A stretch of 64,000 bases of DNA from assembly GCF_963664075.1 (NCBI RefSeq), contig NZ_OY760916.1, positions 3,555,001 to 3,619,000 of the forward strand, given 5' to 3'. This DNA comes from an uncultured Desulfobulbus sp. (GTDB lineage: Bacteria; Desulfobacterota; Desulfobulbia; Desulfobulbales; Desulfobulbaceae). The number at the start of each line of letters is the position of its first letter. Positions within the stretch are counted from its first letter, which is position 1. Below the pieces are notes generated by a model. That model ran no database searches. It saw nothing but the letters and a program-made list of their open reading frames with translations, and was not told where the DNA came from. This document shows, piece after piece, positions 1-7,263 of this stretch. The translations under genes and the position numbers were made by a program.

Positions 1-144
1 CTGCTTCTGGAACTGATTATTTTCTTCTTGGACGATTTCCCCAATTATATCGCCTACGGCCTTTGCTCTTCTTGTTTTATAGCCCTTTTTCTCTGGTTGA
101 ACGCCGACAATTGGTTTTTCTATCCTGTCGTTAAAAAAGACTAA
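1..144 (+). CDS. C-terminal end of a membrane protein (partial)
   Basis: An open frame enters from the left edge and ends at TAA 142-144, giving 47 residues. The peptide is strongly hydrophobic (runs such as LLLELIIFFLDDF and FIALFLW) with a short charged end, PVVKKD. This fits the last transmembrane helix or two of a membrane protein. The family cannot be recognised from so little, and no start is visible. The next gene begins more than 200 bases later with its own control region, so this is probably a separate transcription unit. Confidence 0.5.
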   Translation: MLLELIIFFLDDFPNYIAYGLCSSCFIALFLWLNADNWFFYPVVKKD

Positions 145-211
145 ACAAGAGACAAAAGATCAGAGCCTCCCCCGCCCGCCCAAAGACTGGCCTTGCATCA
201 TTACTCCCGTC

Positions 212-259
212 ACCGCTTACTCTCGTATTTGACCGATCACAAATCCATACGACCGCTTA
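212..259 (+). promoter_or_regulatory. BtsR-type direct repeats ahead of the CstA-family gene
   Basis: The box ACCGCTTA occurs at 212-219 and again at 252-259, and a degenerate copy, ACCGATCA, sits exactly midway at 232-239, so the three boxes are phased at 20 bp. The outer copies extend to ACCGCTTACYCTCG. From memory, E. coli BtsR (YehT) binds direct ACC(G/A)CTTA repeats about 21 bp apart upstream of its CstA-family target btsT. The matching transporter and LytS/LytTR pair lie just downstream, so this is inferred to be the operator of that circuit. Confidence 0.65.
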
Positions 260-358
260 CCCTCGCCGCTCTTTCCCCTTGCCAGCCCCCCCAGGTATGC
301 TCCCCTCCAAATGCATCAGGTTTTCCTTACTTAAACACCCTTTGTCTGGAGGTATGTC

Positions 359-1774
359 ATGACCGTTTTTCTCCTCTGTCTCGGCCTGCTTGTGCTGGGA
401 TACATTTTCTACGGTGCTTTTGTCGACCGCATCATTGGATCTGACCCCAGCCGGGCCACTCCGGCCAACACTATGGCCGATGGGGCGGATTACGTCAAAA
501 TGCACCCCGCCAAAGTTTTCTTGATTCAGCTGCTCAACATTGCAGGCCTGGGCCCAATATTTGGTCCGATTCTCGGTGCGCTCTATGGCCCGTCCGCGCT
601 GATCTGGATTGTTTTTGGTGCCATCTTTGCTGGTGCTGTCCATGATCATTTTTCCGGTATGCTTTCCGTTCGTCATCAGGGCAAGAGTATTCCTGATGTG
701 GTAGGGTACCAGCTGGGCAATGGCTTCAAACAGTTCATGCGCCTCTTTTCCATCGTCCTGCTGCTTCTGGTTGGTGTGGTCTTTGTTCTCGGACCGGCAA
801 AACTGCTGGGCAACATGACTGGCCTGGCCGTGCCTGTCTGGGTGGGAATCATCTTTTGTTACTACTTCCTAGCGACGGTTCTGCCGATTGATAAAATCAT
901 CGGTCGCATCTATCCTTTTTTCGGTGCGGTTCTAATCTTCATGGCTGTTGGCCTGATTAGCGCGCTCGCTGTTCAAGGCTATGACTTCTACCCTGCCCTG
1001 ACGCTGGACAACCTCCACCCCAAAGACCTGCCCCTCTGGCCGTTGATGTTCATCACCATTGCCTGCGGTGCGATCTCTGGTTTCCATGCCACCCAGTCTC
1101 CCATGATGGCACGCTGCCTGGATAACGAGAAAAACGGCAAAAAAATCTTCTACGGTTCCATGATCGGCGAGGCGGTTATTGCACTCATCTGGGCGACCCT
1201 TGGCATGGCATTTTATCACGGTTCCGACGGACTTCAGGCTGCTCTGGATAACGGTGGACCGGCTGCAGTGGTTAACCAGATTTCCACCACCCTGCTTGGA
1301 CCGACCGGTGGCATCCTGGCCATTATCGGTGTTATTTTGCTTCCCATCACCTCAGGCGACACCGCCTTTCGCAGTGCCCGCCTGATTATCGCCGACTTTG
1401 TCAAACTGCCCCAGGCACAGAGCATTAAACGACTCTATATCGCTCTGCCGCTCTTTGTTGTTGGCTTTTTGATTTCCAAGGCGCCCTTTGCCGTCATCTG
1501 GCGCTACTTTGGCTTCTCCAACCAGACCCTGGCGACCATCGTACTCTGGGCCGGAGCCGCCTATCTGATCAAAAAAGGCAGCTTCCACTGGATCGCGACC
1601 CTTCCCGCAACCTTCATGACCGCTGTCTGCGCCACCTACCTGGCCTATGCCAAAATCGGTTTTGGTCTGCCCATTGATATCGCCTCGATCATCGGTATTG
1701 GCGCTGCAGTGGCCGCTCTGGGCTCATTTTTCTTCGCCTTCCGCAAACCTGTCTTCGTTGCCAAAGAAGCCTGA
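359..1774 (+). CDS. cstA: CstA-family transporter, short form (BtsT-like pyruvate/peptide uptake)
   Basis: The 471-residue polytopic inner-membrane protein has the CstA family opening: a first helix (LLCLGLLVLGYIFYGAF), then PANTMADGADYVKMHP, the segment LLNIAGLGPIFGPILGA, and HDHFSGMLSVRHQGKS. It is the short form of the family (E. coli CstA is about 700 residues). Family members CstA and BtsT import pyruvate and some peptides with protons. The ATG at 359 follows a clear GGAGG at 350-352. The BtsS/BtsR-like pair is immediately downstream and BtsR-type repeats lie upstream, which points to pyruvate as the likely substrate. A strong terminator follows. Substrate assignment is inference; the family call is firm. 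Confidence 0.88.
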   Translation: MTVFLLCLGLLVLGYIFYGAFVDRIIGSDPSRATPANTMADGADYVKMHPAKVFLIQLLNIAGLGPIFGPILGALYGPSALIWIVFGAIFAGAVHDHFSGMLSVRHQGKSIPDVVGYQLGNGFKQFMRLFSIVLLLLVGVVFVLGPAKLLGNMTGLAVPVWVGIIFCYYFLATVLPIDKIIGRIYPFFGAVLIFMAVGLISALAVQGYDFYPALTLDNLHPKDLPLWPLMFITIACGAISGFHATQSPMMARCLDNEKNGKKIFYGSMIGEAVIALIWATLGMAFYHGSDGLQAALDNGGPAAVVNQISTTLLGPTGGILAIIGVILLPITSGDTAFRSARLIIADFVKLPQAQSIKRLYIALPLFVVGFLISKAPFAVIWRYFGFSNQTLATIVLWAGAAYLIKKGSFHWIATLPATFMTAVCATYLAYAKIGFGLPIDIASIIGIGAAVAALGSFFFAFRKPVFVAKEA

Positions 1775-1802
1775 TCGGCTCAAGTAATTTTCAAGTCCCT
1801 CC

Positions 1803-1848
1803 ACGCCCTCGGAAAGTTTTCTCCCATTTCCGGGGGCGTTCTTTTTTT
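1803..1848 (+). terminator. Rho-independent terminator after the CstA-family gene
   Basis: Arms at 1803-1815 and 1827-1839 pair over 13 positions with one mismatch (ACGCCC-CGGAAA with TTTCCG-GGGCGT), and a run of seven T follows at 1842-1848. It closes the transporter transcript 28 bases after its stop, so the sensor kinase gene downstream is probably transcribed separately. Confidence 0.85.
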
Positions 1849-1881
1849 CATCTCTGCTGCGCGCTATGATACAAAAGTGAA

Positions 1882-2018
1882 TCTTGAATAATTGCTTTTT
1901 CTTCCAAACTCAGCGTTATCCTTAAAATTTAATCCTCGGAACATTAACTCTATGCCTGCGGTTAAATTTTAAGCATGCCTTGATCTTGATCTTGATCGAA
2001 AAATCTAATTATTCAAGA
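1882..2018. repeat. Nested inverted repeat in the leader of the BtsS-like gene
   Basis: Two pairs of arms share one centre near 1949. The outer arms are TCTTGAATAATT (1882-1893) and AATTATTCAAGA (2007-2018), extended inward by GCTTTTTC against GAAAAATC. The inner arms are CTTAAAATTTAA (1921-1932) and TTAAATTTTAAG (1962-1973). A (CTTGAT)3 tandem repeat lies in the right flank at about 1983-1997. This could be a small palindromic mobile repeat, a large leader hairpin or a compound operator. No known RNA family is recognised. Confidence 0.6.
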
Positions 2019-2120
2019 CACCCAAAAAAGCAAATACAGGAAGAACGTCCATAAACGGAGCTCAACCGCCCTTTGCTGCGACTAGAAAAAAAGCAGTTCC
2101 CTTCCCCCACCATCAACGGA

Positions 2121-3806
2121 ATGCACATGGACCTGATCACCTTTTCTCTGGATAACATTTTCCTGCTCCTCCAGCAGATGTCGGTCTTTCTGGTTATTGC
2201 CTATCTCTTCACCAAGACACCTGCCTTTCGCTCCTTTCGTGTAGAAACCCTGGGTGAGCGCCACATGCTCAGCCTCTATCTCATTTTTTCGGTCTTTTCG
2301 ATCCTCGGGACCTATTTTGGCCTGCCCATTCAAGATGCCATAGCCAATACCCGTGCTATTGGCGCTGTCCTGGCAGGCATTATCGGGGGACCAAAACTCG
2401 GCCTTGCAGTAGGATTCACCGCAGGTCTGCACCGTTTTACCCTTGGAGGTTTCACTGCTTTCAGCTGTGGTGTCTCCACCACAACCGAAGGGCTCATCGG
2501 CGGGCTCGTTCACCTCTACCTGGTCCGCAATCACCGGCAAACGCTGCTCCTCAGCCCGCAGATCGCCTTTTTCACCACCTTTGTCGCTGAAATTTCCCAG
2601 ATGCTCATCATCCTTGGGCTGGCTCGCCCCTTTGATGAGGCTCTAGCCCTGGTCGAAGTCATCGCCTTGCCGATGATTCTTGCCAACAGCGCCGGGGCCG
2701 CCATTTTCGTGAGCATCATTCGGGATCAGCAACGAACCTACGACGAACTCAGCGTACTCTTTTCCGCCAAGGCCATGCGCATTGCCGAACGCACCCTTAC
2801 TATCCTGGGGAAAGGGTTTCCCGAACATGGCGCCGAGGAACTTGCCCAGATCGTCCATGAAGAAACCGGGGTAGGGGCTGTGGCCATCACGGATCGAGAA
2901 AAAGTACTGGCATTCACCGGTATTGGCTCGGACCATCACCGTGCAGGTCAGATCTTGACCTCACCCCATATTATTAAATCCATAGAAGAAAACCGTATTG
3001 TCTATGCCGATGGTGTTAAACGAAGCTGGAAATGCGCCCTGGCAACCGATTGCCCCTTAGGTTCTGCCCTTTCGGTCCCCATACGGGTGGACAGTGAACT
3101 CATTGGCACCATCAACCTTTTTGAGACCAAAGACACAATCTTTCTTGGACTCAACAAAACTCTGGGGGAAGGCATCGCCAACCTGATCTCCGATCAGATT
3201 CTCCATGCTCGCTATAATGAACAAAAAAATCTGTTGGTACAGTCAGAGCTAAAGCTGGTTCAGGCCCAGATCAATCCACATTTCCTCTTCAATGCCCTCA
3301 ATACCATCATCGCGGTGATCCGCAAAGATGCCAACCAAGCTCGGGAGCTCCTGCTCCATCTCTCAAACTTTTTCCGCAAAAACCTCAAACGGACCACCGA
3401 CATCACCACATTGGCCGAAGAACTCGATCATGTGCAATCGTATTTAAAAATCGAGAAAGCCCGCTTTGGCGACCAACTAACCCTTGAGATGGACATCGAT
3501 AAAAGTCTCCATTCCCTACGGCTTCCGGTTTTTTCATTGCAACCGCTGATTGAAAACGCGATAAAACATGGCATTTCACAGATGTTTGGCCCGGGAATCG
3601 TTCGAATCAGTGCCCACCGGCAGGAGACAAATGTGGTCATTGAAATTGAAGATAACGGCGGCAACTACCAGGAAGGAGGCCCTATCGGCCTGGGGATGAA
3701 TATTGTCGAAAAACGGATCAAAAGCCTTTATGGGGAAGCCTACGGTGTCCAGGTCACCTGTGAACCTCAGGTCAGAACCCTGATCTCTATTACGCTCCCC
3801 TATTGA
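2121..3806 (+). CDS. btsS: LytS/BtsS-family sensor histidine kinase
   Basis: This membrane sensor kinase opens with a 5TM-LYT region: several hydrophobic helices over about residues 1-200, including the family segment TRAIGAVLAGIIGGPKLG. A GAF-like domain follows (about 225-365), then the His_kinase core with the phosphoacceptor motif QAQINPHFLFNALN and an N box, LIENAIKHG, with a G box near the end. E. coli BtsS is a high-affinity pyruvate sensor. The start chosen is ATG 2121 (ATG 2127 is equally possible); a TTG at 2073 lacks a ribosome site. The gene is separated by 116 bases from its response regulator and lies beside a CstA-family transporter, matching the BtsS-BtsR-BtsT module. Pyruvate sensing is inferred from context. 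Confidence 0.85.
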   Translation: MHMDLITFSLDNIFLLLQQMSVFLVIAYLFTKTPAFRSFRVETLGERHMLSLYLIFSVFSILGTYFGLPIQDAIANTRAIGAVLAGIIGGPKLGLAVGFTAGLHRFTLGGFTAFSCGVSTTTEGLIGGLVHLYLVRNHRQTLLLSPQIAFFTTFVAEISQMLIILGLARPFDEALALVEVIALPMILANSAGAAIFVSIIRDQQRTYDELSVLFSAKAMRIAERTLTILGKGFPEHGAEELAQIVHEETGVGAVAITDREKVLAFTGIGSDHHRAGQILTSPHIIKSIEENRIVYADGVKRSWKCALATDCPLGSALSVPIRVDSELIGTINLFETKDTIFLGLNKTLGEGIANLISDQILHARYNEQKNLLVQSELKLVQAQINPHFLFNALNTIIAVIRKDANQARELLLHLSNFFRKNLKRTTDITTLAEELDHVQSYLKIEKARFGDQLTLEMDIDKSLHSLRLPVFSLQPLIENAIKHGISQMFGPGIVRISAHRQETNVVIEIEDNGGNYQEGGPIGLGMNIVEKRIKSLYGEAYGVQVTCEPQVRTLISITLPY

Positions 3807-3922
3807 TATGACCATTCGGGGTACAAGCAATATCGACTTTACGCCGCGAGGAGGTATACTACAGACCTGAGGAAATGGTTGCACAGGCCAACCAGTGATA
3901 AATCCAAACAGGCATAGCCAGT

Positions 3923-4633
3923 ATGATAAGAGCATTAATCGTGGATGACGAGCCACATGCCCGAGAAGAGTTAGAGGCCCTACTCAACGAGACAGGGGCG
4001 ATCGAGGTGGTGGGCAGCAGCGCCAATGCCCTTGAAGGGATCAAAGCGATCAACACCCTGCGGCCGGAGGTGGTCTTTCTTGATATTCACATGCCGATGA
4101 TCAACGGCTTTGAGATGTTGGCCATGGTGAACCAGGAGGTTATGCCCCATGTGGTGTTCATAACGGCCTATGACGAATACTCGCTCAAGGCCTTTGAAGA
4201 AAAAACCTTGGATTACCTACTCAAGCCCGTTGAACCTGAACGACTGACGAAGACGATCAGCAAACTCCAGGAACTGCTTCGTTCAGGCCCTGCTCCAAGT
4301 TATGAGGTGGCCCCGATACATCGTATCCCCTGCTTTGTCGGTCAACGGGTTCGCTTGATCTGCCTGCGCGATGTGGAATATGTCTCGACCAGTGTCGCTG
4401 GTACCCAGGTCTGCACAGCCGATGCATGTTTCTATACAGAGATCACGCTCAAGGTTCTGGAAGAACGGGCCGGGCTGCACCGTTGCCATAAACAGTACCT
4501 GGTGAACATGGAGAGTATTCAGGAAATCATCTTTTTGCCCAATGGCGCGGCTGAAATCCTTACCCTCTCCAATCATAAAATCCCAGTGAGCAGGCGTTAC
4601 CTGAAGAGCTTGAAGCAGAAACTTTTATTGTAA
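3923..4633 (+). CDS. btsR: LytTR-family response regulator (BtsR-like)
   Basis: The 236-residue protein has an N-terminal receiver (acidic pair DDE at 8-10, phosphoacceptor Asp54 in FLDIHMP, Thr in FITAYDE and Lys in LLKPVEP) and a C-terminal LytTR DNA-binding domain starting near residue 130 (FVGQRVRLICLRDVEYV, later RCHKQYLVNM). LytTR proteins bind direct repeats about two helical turns apart. It should be phosphorylated by the adjacent LytS-type kinase and bind the repeats at 212-259 to activate the transporter. A convergent terminator lies directly after the stop. Confidence 0.88.
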   Translation: MIRALIVDDEPHAREELEALLNETGAIEVVGSSANALEGIKAINTLRPEVVFLDIHMPMINGFEMLAMVNQEVMPHVVFITAYDEYSLKAFEEKTLDYLLKPVEPERLTKTISKLQELLRSGPAPSYEVAPIHRIPCFVGQRVRLICLRDVEYVSTSVAGTQVCTADACFYTEITLKVLEERAGLHRCHKQYLVNMESIQEIIFLPNGAAEILTLSNHKIPVSRRYLKSLKQKLLL

Positions 4634-4640
4634 ACGAGGC

Positions 4641-4675
4641 ATAAAAAAAGGGCTGCCCATTTTCAGGACAGCCCC
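4641..4675 (-). terminator. Terminator of the PEP-CTERM gene
   Basis: On the minus strand the stem GGGCTG...CAGCCC is followed by a run of seven T. It lies between two convergent genes, 8 bases beyond the stop of the LytTR regulator. The T run marks it mainly as the end of the minus-strand transcript. Confidence 0.8.
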
Positions 4676-4705
4676 TTATCCAACACAGCCTCTAAACTCT
4701 TCGTT

Positions 4706-4915
4706 CTATTTTTTGCGGCGAACGAGCGCGGAAAGTCCGATGAGCCCGGTTCCAAAAAGAAACATAGTGGCAGGCTCCGGAACTTTATCGGCATGGACTT
4801 GAATCGCTGCCGACAGCTCTTGAGGCATATCCTGCCCCTGCAGGGCACTATCGGAACTTGTCGCTCCGACAAGAACGACCCCCATCATCAGCATGGTTAG
4901 CATAGCCTTTTTCAT
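4706..4915 (-). CDS. Small PEP-CTERM sorting-domain protein
   Basis: A 69-residue protein made of a signal peptide (MKKAMLTMLMMGVVLVGA), a short polar linker of about 25 residues and a canonical PEP-CTERM tail, VPEPATMFLFGTGLIGLSAL ending RRKK. PEP-CTERM tails are recognised by exosortase (EpsH/XrtA) and accompany exopolysaccharide production. Almost nothing is left as passenger, which is unusually short for this class. ATG 4915 is chosen because GAGGTGG lies 6 bases upstream; the in-frame GTG at 4924 is part of that ribosome site. A sigma-54 promoter is placed about 60 bases upstream. No exosortase is encoded in the window. Confidence 0.8.
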   Translation of the reverse strand: MKKAMLTMLMMGVVLVGATSSDSALQGQDMPQELSAAIQVHADKVPEPATMFLFGTGLIGLSALVRRKK

Positions 4916-4971
4916 AGATTCCACCTCGCTCCCAGCTTTATGCCGCTTTGCTTACTCTTATTTTCAAAGAA

Positions 4972-4988
4972 AGCAAGGGGAATGCCAA
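4972..4988 (-). promoter_or_regulatory. Sigma-54 promoter of the PEP-CTERM gene
   Basis: The minus strand reads TTGGCATTCCCCTTGCT, a close match to the TGGCAC-N5-TTGC consensus with exact GG-N10-GC spacing (GG at 4986-4985, GC at 4974-4973). The predicted start is about 45 bases before the ATG. PEP-CTERM regulons in other bacteria are often driven by sigma-54 with a PrsR-type activator, which fits. Confidence 0.7.
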
Positions 4989-5071
4989 CAGCACAAAAAC
5001 CACCAAAAAACGGTTAATACAACAAGTTAGACAATAAAGACATCTCTCTCATCATTTCCCGCGCCTACTTT

Positions 5072-5110
5072 TTCCGGAATAACAGAATTCTAAAATTCTA
5101 TTTTCCGGAT
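5072..5110. repeat. Compound palindrome in the PEP-CTERM upstream region
   Basis: TTTCCGGA at both ends flanks AGAATT (5084-5089) and AATTCT (5094-5099), giving a nested symmetrical site about 90 bases upstream of the sigma-54 promoter. The position suits an enhancer-type activator site, but no factor is identified. Nothing else was seen between 4916 and 5184. Confidence 0.4.
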
Positions 5111-5184
5111 TTTTGCACTGGACTATGCGTTGTCCCAGCAACGGGAAATTCGTTTTCTTCAAAAATTCGAAGCCCCAAAATATA

Positions 5185-5216
5185 AAAGTCCCTCACTTGG
5201 GCAAGCAAGGGGCTTT
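5185..5216 (-). terminator. Terminator after the disrupted Cys-rich gene
   Basis: AAAGTCCCT (plus strand) pairs with AGGGGCTTT across a 13-base loop. On the minus strand the stem is followed by TTTTATATTTT, just beyond the stop at 5240 of the interrupted microprotein gene. Confidence 0.65.
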
Positions 5217-5407
5217 ACGCAAAAAAGGCGAGTAACTTTTTAGCGGTGACTGTCCCAGAAATGACCGCATTTACAATAGGCATGTGGCTCACCGGCGCTG
5301 CCATGATATTTACTTTTTTGTACCCAATGGGTGCAGTTACATTTAGTACAGGCGCCAGAACCAGCATACAGGGTAGCTGCGGTGGCAACGAATGCGACCG
5401 AAGAGAG

Positions 5408-5415
5408 AATAATAA
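5408..5415. repeat. Left target-site duplication of the IS (AATAATAA)
   Basis: The direct repeat AATAATAA abuts the left inverted repeat and is identical to 6779-6786 on the other side. A perfect 8-bp duplication indicates a fairly recent, simple transposition. Confidence 0.9.
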
Positions 5416-6778
5416 CTGATTATTTCGAATTTAGGGGAGGGGATGCTTTGACATAAACAACCATTTGATTATTATGGGAAAATTTGATTTCCACGTCAAA
5501 ACCACCCTGATAACCTATGGTACGTATAGATGGCCAAAACATCCCCAAGAAACAACCGTACAATATGTACACCCTTTTGCAATAAAACCTATGTCGATAC
5601 TGTAGAGTGCCCTCAGAAATTTCGTGCTCAATTAGATGATATGATAGCCAGATGTCCGGAAATTTTTCCGCTTGAGATCCAGCATGGCTATCGGATGAAA
5701 GACAGTTACGTCTCAATAAGGCTCAACATCCGGATACGACGGATAGAAGTGGAAAATACGAATTTTACCATACGTCCATCATTTGTGATGCCCTATCAAA
5801 CAGCATTCACCAAAGATATTGACAACGCCCTGTTTCTACGAAAATTTGATATACCGTTTTGGGCACTTGCACATGTTTTCGGCAGAAATGCATCGTTTTG
5901 GTATCGGCTTGAAAGCCACTTGGGACGATTCAGTATCGTCGGGACTACCATTAAGGAACCGGCCAAACTGCCGGCGCATCTCGTTGCCGACGAAAAGCAC
6001 ACGAAAATACGGGGCAAAAAGTGCTATATCCCAACAACTGTGGCTGAAGGCTGTATACTCGGTGTCGCCGTTACCGAAAAGGCAGACAATGCCGACCTTG
6101 AGCGAGGCTACAGCACCTTCAAGCAAGAGGCTCTGGATCTAAAACCGAAGTACTCCCCAAAGACTGTGAATACAGACGGCTGGGCAGCAACCAAAAATGC
6201 ATTTGGCAACCTTTTTCCATCGATATGCATCTTGTCCTGTTTTCTGCATATTTACATTAAGATACGCGACAGATCCAAGAAAAAACACAGGGAGCTATTC
6301 ATCGAGGTGGCAACAGCGCTTTGGGAATGTTTTCAAGCCCCCACAAGGCGTTCATTTTCCCAAAAAATCAGAAGACTTGTGGAAGCAGCACAATACGAAT
6401 CGTATCCTGATGTGATTCTAGCCCCTTTGAAAAAGATCAAGAGCAATATCGTTGATTATTCAATGACATACAAGCACAAGGGAAGTCACAGAACAAGCAA
6501 CATGCTTGACCGGTTAATGCAGGGAATGGACCGCCACATGTACAATACGAGATATTTCCACGGTTCCCTGGAAGCAGCAGAGCAAAATATTCGGGGCTGG
6601 GCGCACATCAAAAATTTTGCTCCGCAAAACCCGAAAACGGTGAAACAACATGCTGGATTGAAAAGTCCATCCGAACAGTTGAATGGCCGTCGATATCACG
6701 ATTGCTGGCTACAGAACCTTTTGATTTCCTCCTCTCTTGGAGGATTTCGAGGGGCTCCCCTAAATCCGAAATAATCAG
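5416..6778 (+). mobile_element. Complete insertion sequence, 1363 bp, 8-bp target duplication
   Basis: Ends carry 24-bp inverted repeats with one mismatch: 5416-5439 begins CTGATTATTTCGAATTTAGG, and the complement of 6755-6778 begins CTGATTATTTCGGATTTAGG; both end GGGAG. The element holds one transposase gene whose stop codon lies inside the right inverted repeat. It is flanked by identical 8-bp repeats. The family is not assigned; a single-frame DDE transposase with an 8-bp duplication narrows the choices but does not settle them. Confidence 0.93.
5530..6774 (+). CDS. DDE-type transposase of the insertion sequence
   Basis: The 414-residue protein fills the element. An N-terminal Cys-containing segment (CNKTYVDTVECPQKF) precedes a helical DNA-binding part (FGRNASFWYRLESHLG near 117-132). 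The catalytic candidates are Asp154 (LVADEKHTKIRGKK), Asp216 (VNTDGWAATKNAF) and Glu348 or Glu351 (HGSLEAAEQNIRGW). The reading frame is intact, so the element may still be active. Base composition is visibly more A+T-rich than the surrounding core genes, as expected for a mobile element. No IS family name can be given from sequence alone. Confidence 0.85.
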   Translation: MAKTSPRNNRTICTPFCNKTYVDTVECPQKFRAQLDDMIARCPEIFPLEIQHGYRMKDSYVSIRLNIRIRRIEVENTNFTIRPSFVMPYQTAFTKDIDNALFLRKFDIPFWALAHVFGRNASFWYRLESHLGRFSIVGTTIKEPAKLPAHLVADEKHTKIRGKKCYIPTTVAEGCILGVAVTEKADNADLERGYSTFKQEALDLKPKYSPKTVNTDGWAATKNAFGNLFPSICILSCFLHIYIKIRDRSKKKHRELFIEVATALWECFQAPTRRSFSQKIRRLVEAAQYESYPDVILAPLKKIKSNIVDYSMTYKHKGSHRTSNMLDRLMQGMDRHMYNTRYFHGSLEAAEQNIRGWAHIKNFAPQNPKTVKQHAGLKSPSEQLNGRRYHDCWLQNLLISSSLGGFRGAPLNPK

Positions 6779-6786
6779 AATAATAA
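6779..6786. repeat. Right target-site duplication of the IS (AATAATAA)
   Basis: Identical to 5408-5415 and directly adjoining the right inverted repeat. It falls in the Ile codons of the interrupted microprotein. Confidence 0.9.
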
Positions 6787-6795
6787 TCCATTTTT

Positions 6796-6954
6796 TCATC
6801 GAACTTCCTCCTTGAACAATTTGACAACCTCACCCGCCCTAGGTTCAGCCCCGGGAACGGCCTCAAAATTTTGCACTTCGCGGCTTTTGCCCACTCCTAA
6901 GACTGCGCCTCCACCCGACAAACAGCCTGAAAAAAATAGTACAAATACAGCAAC
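6796..6954 (-). pseudogene. Small lipoprotein-like frame without a visible start
   Basis: Directly upstream of the disrupted microprotein, a minus-strand frame reads VAVFVLFFSGCLSGGGAVLG at its N-terminus, a convincing lipoprotein signal with lipobox FFSGC. It continues for about 30 polar residues and ends in TGA overlapping the next ATG (ATGA). A TAA stands in frame immediately before the hydrophobic stretch and no ATG, GTG or TTG follows it, so the true start is lost, frameshifted (a T7 run lies inside) or non-canonical. It is called a fragment; coding content is plausible but unproven. From 6955 to 7115 nothing further is recognised. Confidence 0.4.
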
Positions 6955-7115
6955 TTAACCTAAATAAATTACAAAATCGTATTTGTTATTTTGTATCGTT
7001 TAGGCAATAGTCTGTCAAGAATAAAGAGTAACTTTTTGCCCCTCTCAAGGAAGCTAATAAGAACAAAGAAGAGACAATGCCTGAGTATAGCATGTACTTT
7101 TTCAGCTACAAAAAA

Positions 7116-7145
7116 AAAGAGAGAATACCTAAGTATTCTCTCTTT
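7116..7145 (-). terminator. Terminator of the ferredoxin/HEPN transcript
   Basis: A perfect 13-bp stem, AAAGAGAGAATAC with GTATTCTCTCTTT, closes a CTAA loop. On the minus strand it continues into an uninterrupted T run. It lies about 120 bases beyond the stop of the HEPN gene and ends the nif-linked unit. Confidence 0.85.
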
Positions 7146-7263
7146 CCACCACCACTCCGGCAGCTTGATTGACGCAATATATTGAGGCCCGCAGGCGTTA
7201 ATTCTAAAAGTTCGGGTATGCAATCAGCGATGCAAGCTCCCCGATATATTTTTCAAACACCGT

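Larger units (their letters stand above)
5240..6799 (-). pseudogene. Cys-rich exported microprotein split by an insertion sequence
   Basis: The 5' end (ATG 6799, MKKWIII) lies right of the IS and the remainder (from 5415 to TAA 5242-5240) lies left of it. Removing the element and one copy of the 8-bp AATAATAA duplication rejoins the frame exactly and gives 62 residues: a signal-like hydrophobic N-terminus (IIILSSVAFVATAATLYAG) and a metal-site-like tail with CTKCNC, CKCGHFW and a final DSHR. The ribosome site AAGGAGG lies ahead of the ATG. The Cys/His pattern (CxxCxC...CxCGHxxxxH) suggests a zinc- or haem/iron-binding fold; no family is recognised. The ATG overlaps the stop of a small upstream lipoprotein-like frame (ATGA), implying a two-gene operon. 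The gene is inactive as found here. Confidence 0.85.

Noticed and set aside
5530..6774. Domesticated transposase as a host gene
   Set aside because: Intact inverted repeats and an 8-bp target duplication show an ordinary, recent insertion sequence.
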